The notes below the pieces were generated by a model. The model did no database searches and was not told the origin of the DNA. It worked only from the letters and a program-made list of their open reading frames with translations. Below are positions 62,918-64,000 of a stretch of DNA of 64,000 bases, piece after piece; within the stretch, counting starts at the first letter, position 1; each line of letters begins with the position of its first letter. The stretch comes from Ruegeria sp. Alg231-54 (GTDB lineage: Bacteria > Pseudomonadota > Alphaproteobacteria > Rhodobacterales > Rhodobacteraceae). The stretch is taken from contig NZ_FREZ01000001.1 in assembly GCF_900143525.1 (NCBI RefSeq), positions 816,445 through 880,444 of the forward strand, given 5' to 3'. A program made the position numbers and the translations under genes.

Positions 62918-64000
62918 ATCCGCGCCCCCAATTCGGTTAGCAATTCGGCGGCCTTGACTGCCCCCGTTTTGGGCAGCTCAAAACCATTCAATGCAGATCG
63001 GTAAAATTCGGCTCCGTCGTGATCCAGCCAATCTGCCACTGTGCGCTCGAGCGTCATGAATTCGCGTTCGGTGATGGCGGCGCACAAGTCTCGGTCGGCC
63101 ATAGCTGCGGCGCGCCGTTCCTGATCGTCCAGATAGGGGGCTGACTGCGGAATAAATATCGCCGGGATGCGATGGTACAGCATCTCAAGGACCGAGTTGT
63201 ATCCGGCCGCAGATATGACCACGTCCGCGGCAAGGCTAAGCTTGGTCGCCTCCAGTGTCTGAACCACGCGGGTGTTTTTCCAACCGAATGTGGCAGGCTG
63301 AACCGTGCTTCCGGGCCATGTTACAACAAGGTGCAGGCAATCATCGCGCGCCTCAAGCATGCCCGAGATCGCCTGCAATTGCGCAGACCTGTCCGAGGCA
63401 ACGCCGCCCCCCAGCATGCTGACAACCAGCTGCTTAAAGTCGCGCCCGAAACGTTCCGCCAGCCGGGCCCTGAGCTGTTCTTTTTCCGCGGCGGACTGTT
63501 CCACCTGACGCACGATTGGCCCGACATAATGAACATGATCACCATAGCTGTAGGCGTCGTTCAACTCGTCAAATGCCTCGGAGGGCACGATGACCCGGTC
63601 AAATACGCTTTCGCGGCGCAGCATAGTCTGCCTTGACCGGCCTTCAGGCCACAACCCGCGCCGGATCCAAGCCGCCGACAACTTACGTTCACGGATCACC
63701 CGGTAGACGGAGTCAAACACGTAGCCGCCGTCAAAAACCAGCGTGTCGTTTTCCTGAAGCACCGCACCAAGACGCCTATACGTCAGCACGTCATTGCCAT
63801 CTGAATTGGTCTTTGTATCGGCGCGCTGAACCAGAGGGATACAGTCGATACCCTCACGGCGAACAAGCGGGACGCAGCTGGGAAAGGCCGCGAACATTTT
63901 TGTCATGGTGTCCGGCATTTCACGGGCAATGATGCTGCACCGCTGCGCGTGGCCCAGCCCCACGCCGTTCGTCGGGAAAAACAGGGTTTTGCGCTTGTCC
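62914..64000 (-). CDS. GT28-like glycosyltransferase, N-terminus beyond the right edge
   Basis: The frame is open to the window edge (TLFFPTNGVGLGHAQRC at the visible N-terminus, a glycosyltransferase-B-type GxGH acceptor-site start). A GTG at 63963 inside that motif cannot be the true start. The C-terminal half has LGGGVASDRSAQL and VISAAGYNSVLEMLYHRIPAIFIP, the nucleotide-sugar-binding region of MurG-like GT28 enzymes. Donor and acceptor are unknown. Coupled to the downstream hypothetical gene. Confidence 0.8.
   Translation of the reverse strand, partial: DKRKTLFFPTNGVGLGHAQRCSIIAREMPDTMTKMFAAFPSCVPLVRREGIDCIPLVQRADTKTNSDGNDVLTYRRLGAVLQENDTLVFDGGYVFDSVYRVIRERKLSAAWIRRGLWPEGRSRQTMLRRESVFDRVIVPSEAFDELNDAYSYGDHVHYVGPIVRQVEQSAAEKEQLRARLAERFGRDFKQLVVSMLGGGVASDRSAQLQAISGMLEARDDCLHLVVTWPGSTVQPATFGWKNTRVVQTLEATKLSLAADVVISAAGYNSVLEMLYHRIPAIFIPQSAPYLDDQERRAAAMADRDLCAAITEREFMTLERTVADWLDHDGAEFYRSALNGFELPKTGAVKAAELLTELGARI

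Noticed and set aside
1-64000. CRISPR arrays, insertion sequences, rRNA operons
   Set aside because: No regularly spaced repeats, transposase genes with inverted repeats, or rRNA sequence were found by reading.

Overview
The window reads as chromosomal DNA of a marine alphaproteobacterium of the Roseobacter group (Rhodobacteraceae). Supporting signs are moderately GC-rich coding, the nrdR-ribD / ribE / ribB-ribH-nusB gene set, an RpoD with a long acidic spacer, a dnaG-rpoD pair, a partial mmcB, and several small secreted or membrane proteins of a type common in this group. No IS element, integrase, CRISPR array or rRNA operon was seen. Family names come from reading motifs by eye; no database search was run.

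Layout: (1) 0-2.6 kb: the end of mmcB, an ArsR/SRPBCC pair behind two copies of a palindromic operator, a small membrane protein and a solo LuxR regulator. (2) 2.6-13 kb: riboflavin genes on the minus strand (nrdR, ribD, ribE, a ribB with a degenerate second domain, ribH, nusB). They are split by plus-strand capsule genes (kpsS-like, wza-like, kpsC) and by an AT-richer PAP2-type membrane phosphatase. (3) 13-22.5 kb: YjbQ, small secreted proteins, DUF4166 and DCC proteins, an AraC regulator, rpoD, dnaG and an NAD-type glutamate dehydrogenase. (4) 22.7-25.7 kb: three Tad-type surface proteins, one with a von Willebrand A domain. (5) 26-32.5 kb: pirin, a TetR regulator with its operator, a small lipoprotein, hom, glpX and recJ.

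(6) 32.5-40.1 kb: two identical tRNA-Glu(UUC) genes abut a complete-looking V-type ATPase operon of the reduced kind known from Chlamydia and Bacteroidetes. The order here is B-D-I-K-E-DUF2764-A, a circular permutation of the familiar E-DUF2764-A-B-D-I-K. (7) 40.3-46.1 kb: a MATE exporter, a 548 bp gene-poor stretch, and a three-gene DUF3604/PpiC-like/HupE-like operon. (8) 46-53 kb: a 1035-residue SAM/adenylate cyclase/AAA/TPR protein, a serine hydrolase, and an operon of a twice-frameshifted membrane coiled-coil protein and a ClpP-like membrane protein.

(9) 53-57.8 kb: a TetR regulator and palindromic operator drive a tight plus-strand operon of a flavin monooxygenase, a bile-acid/Na+ symporter homologue, an NAD-dependent epimerase and an SDR. 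This looks like an uncharacterised uptake-and-oxidation pathway. (10) 57.8-62 kb: a minus-strand response regulator, FIST protein and PAS hybrid kinase resemble the NosP/NahK nitric-oxide system. (11) 62-64 kb: a molybdenum-carrier-like protein, a conserved hypothetical and a glycosyltransferase cut by the window edge.
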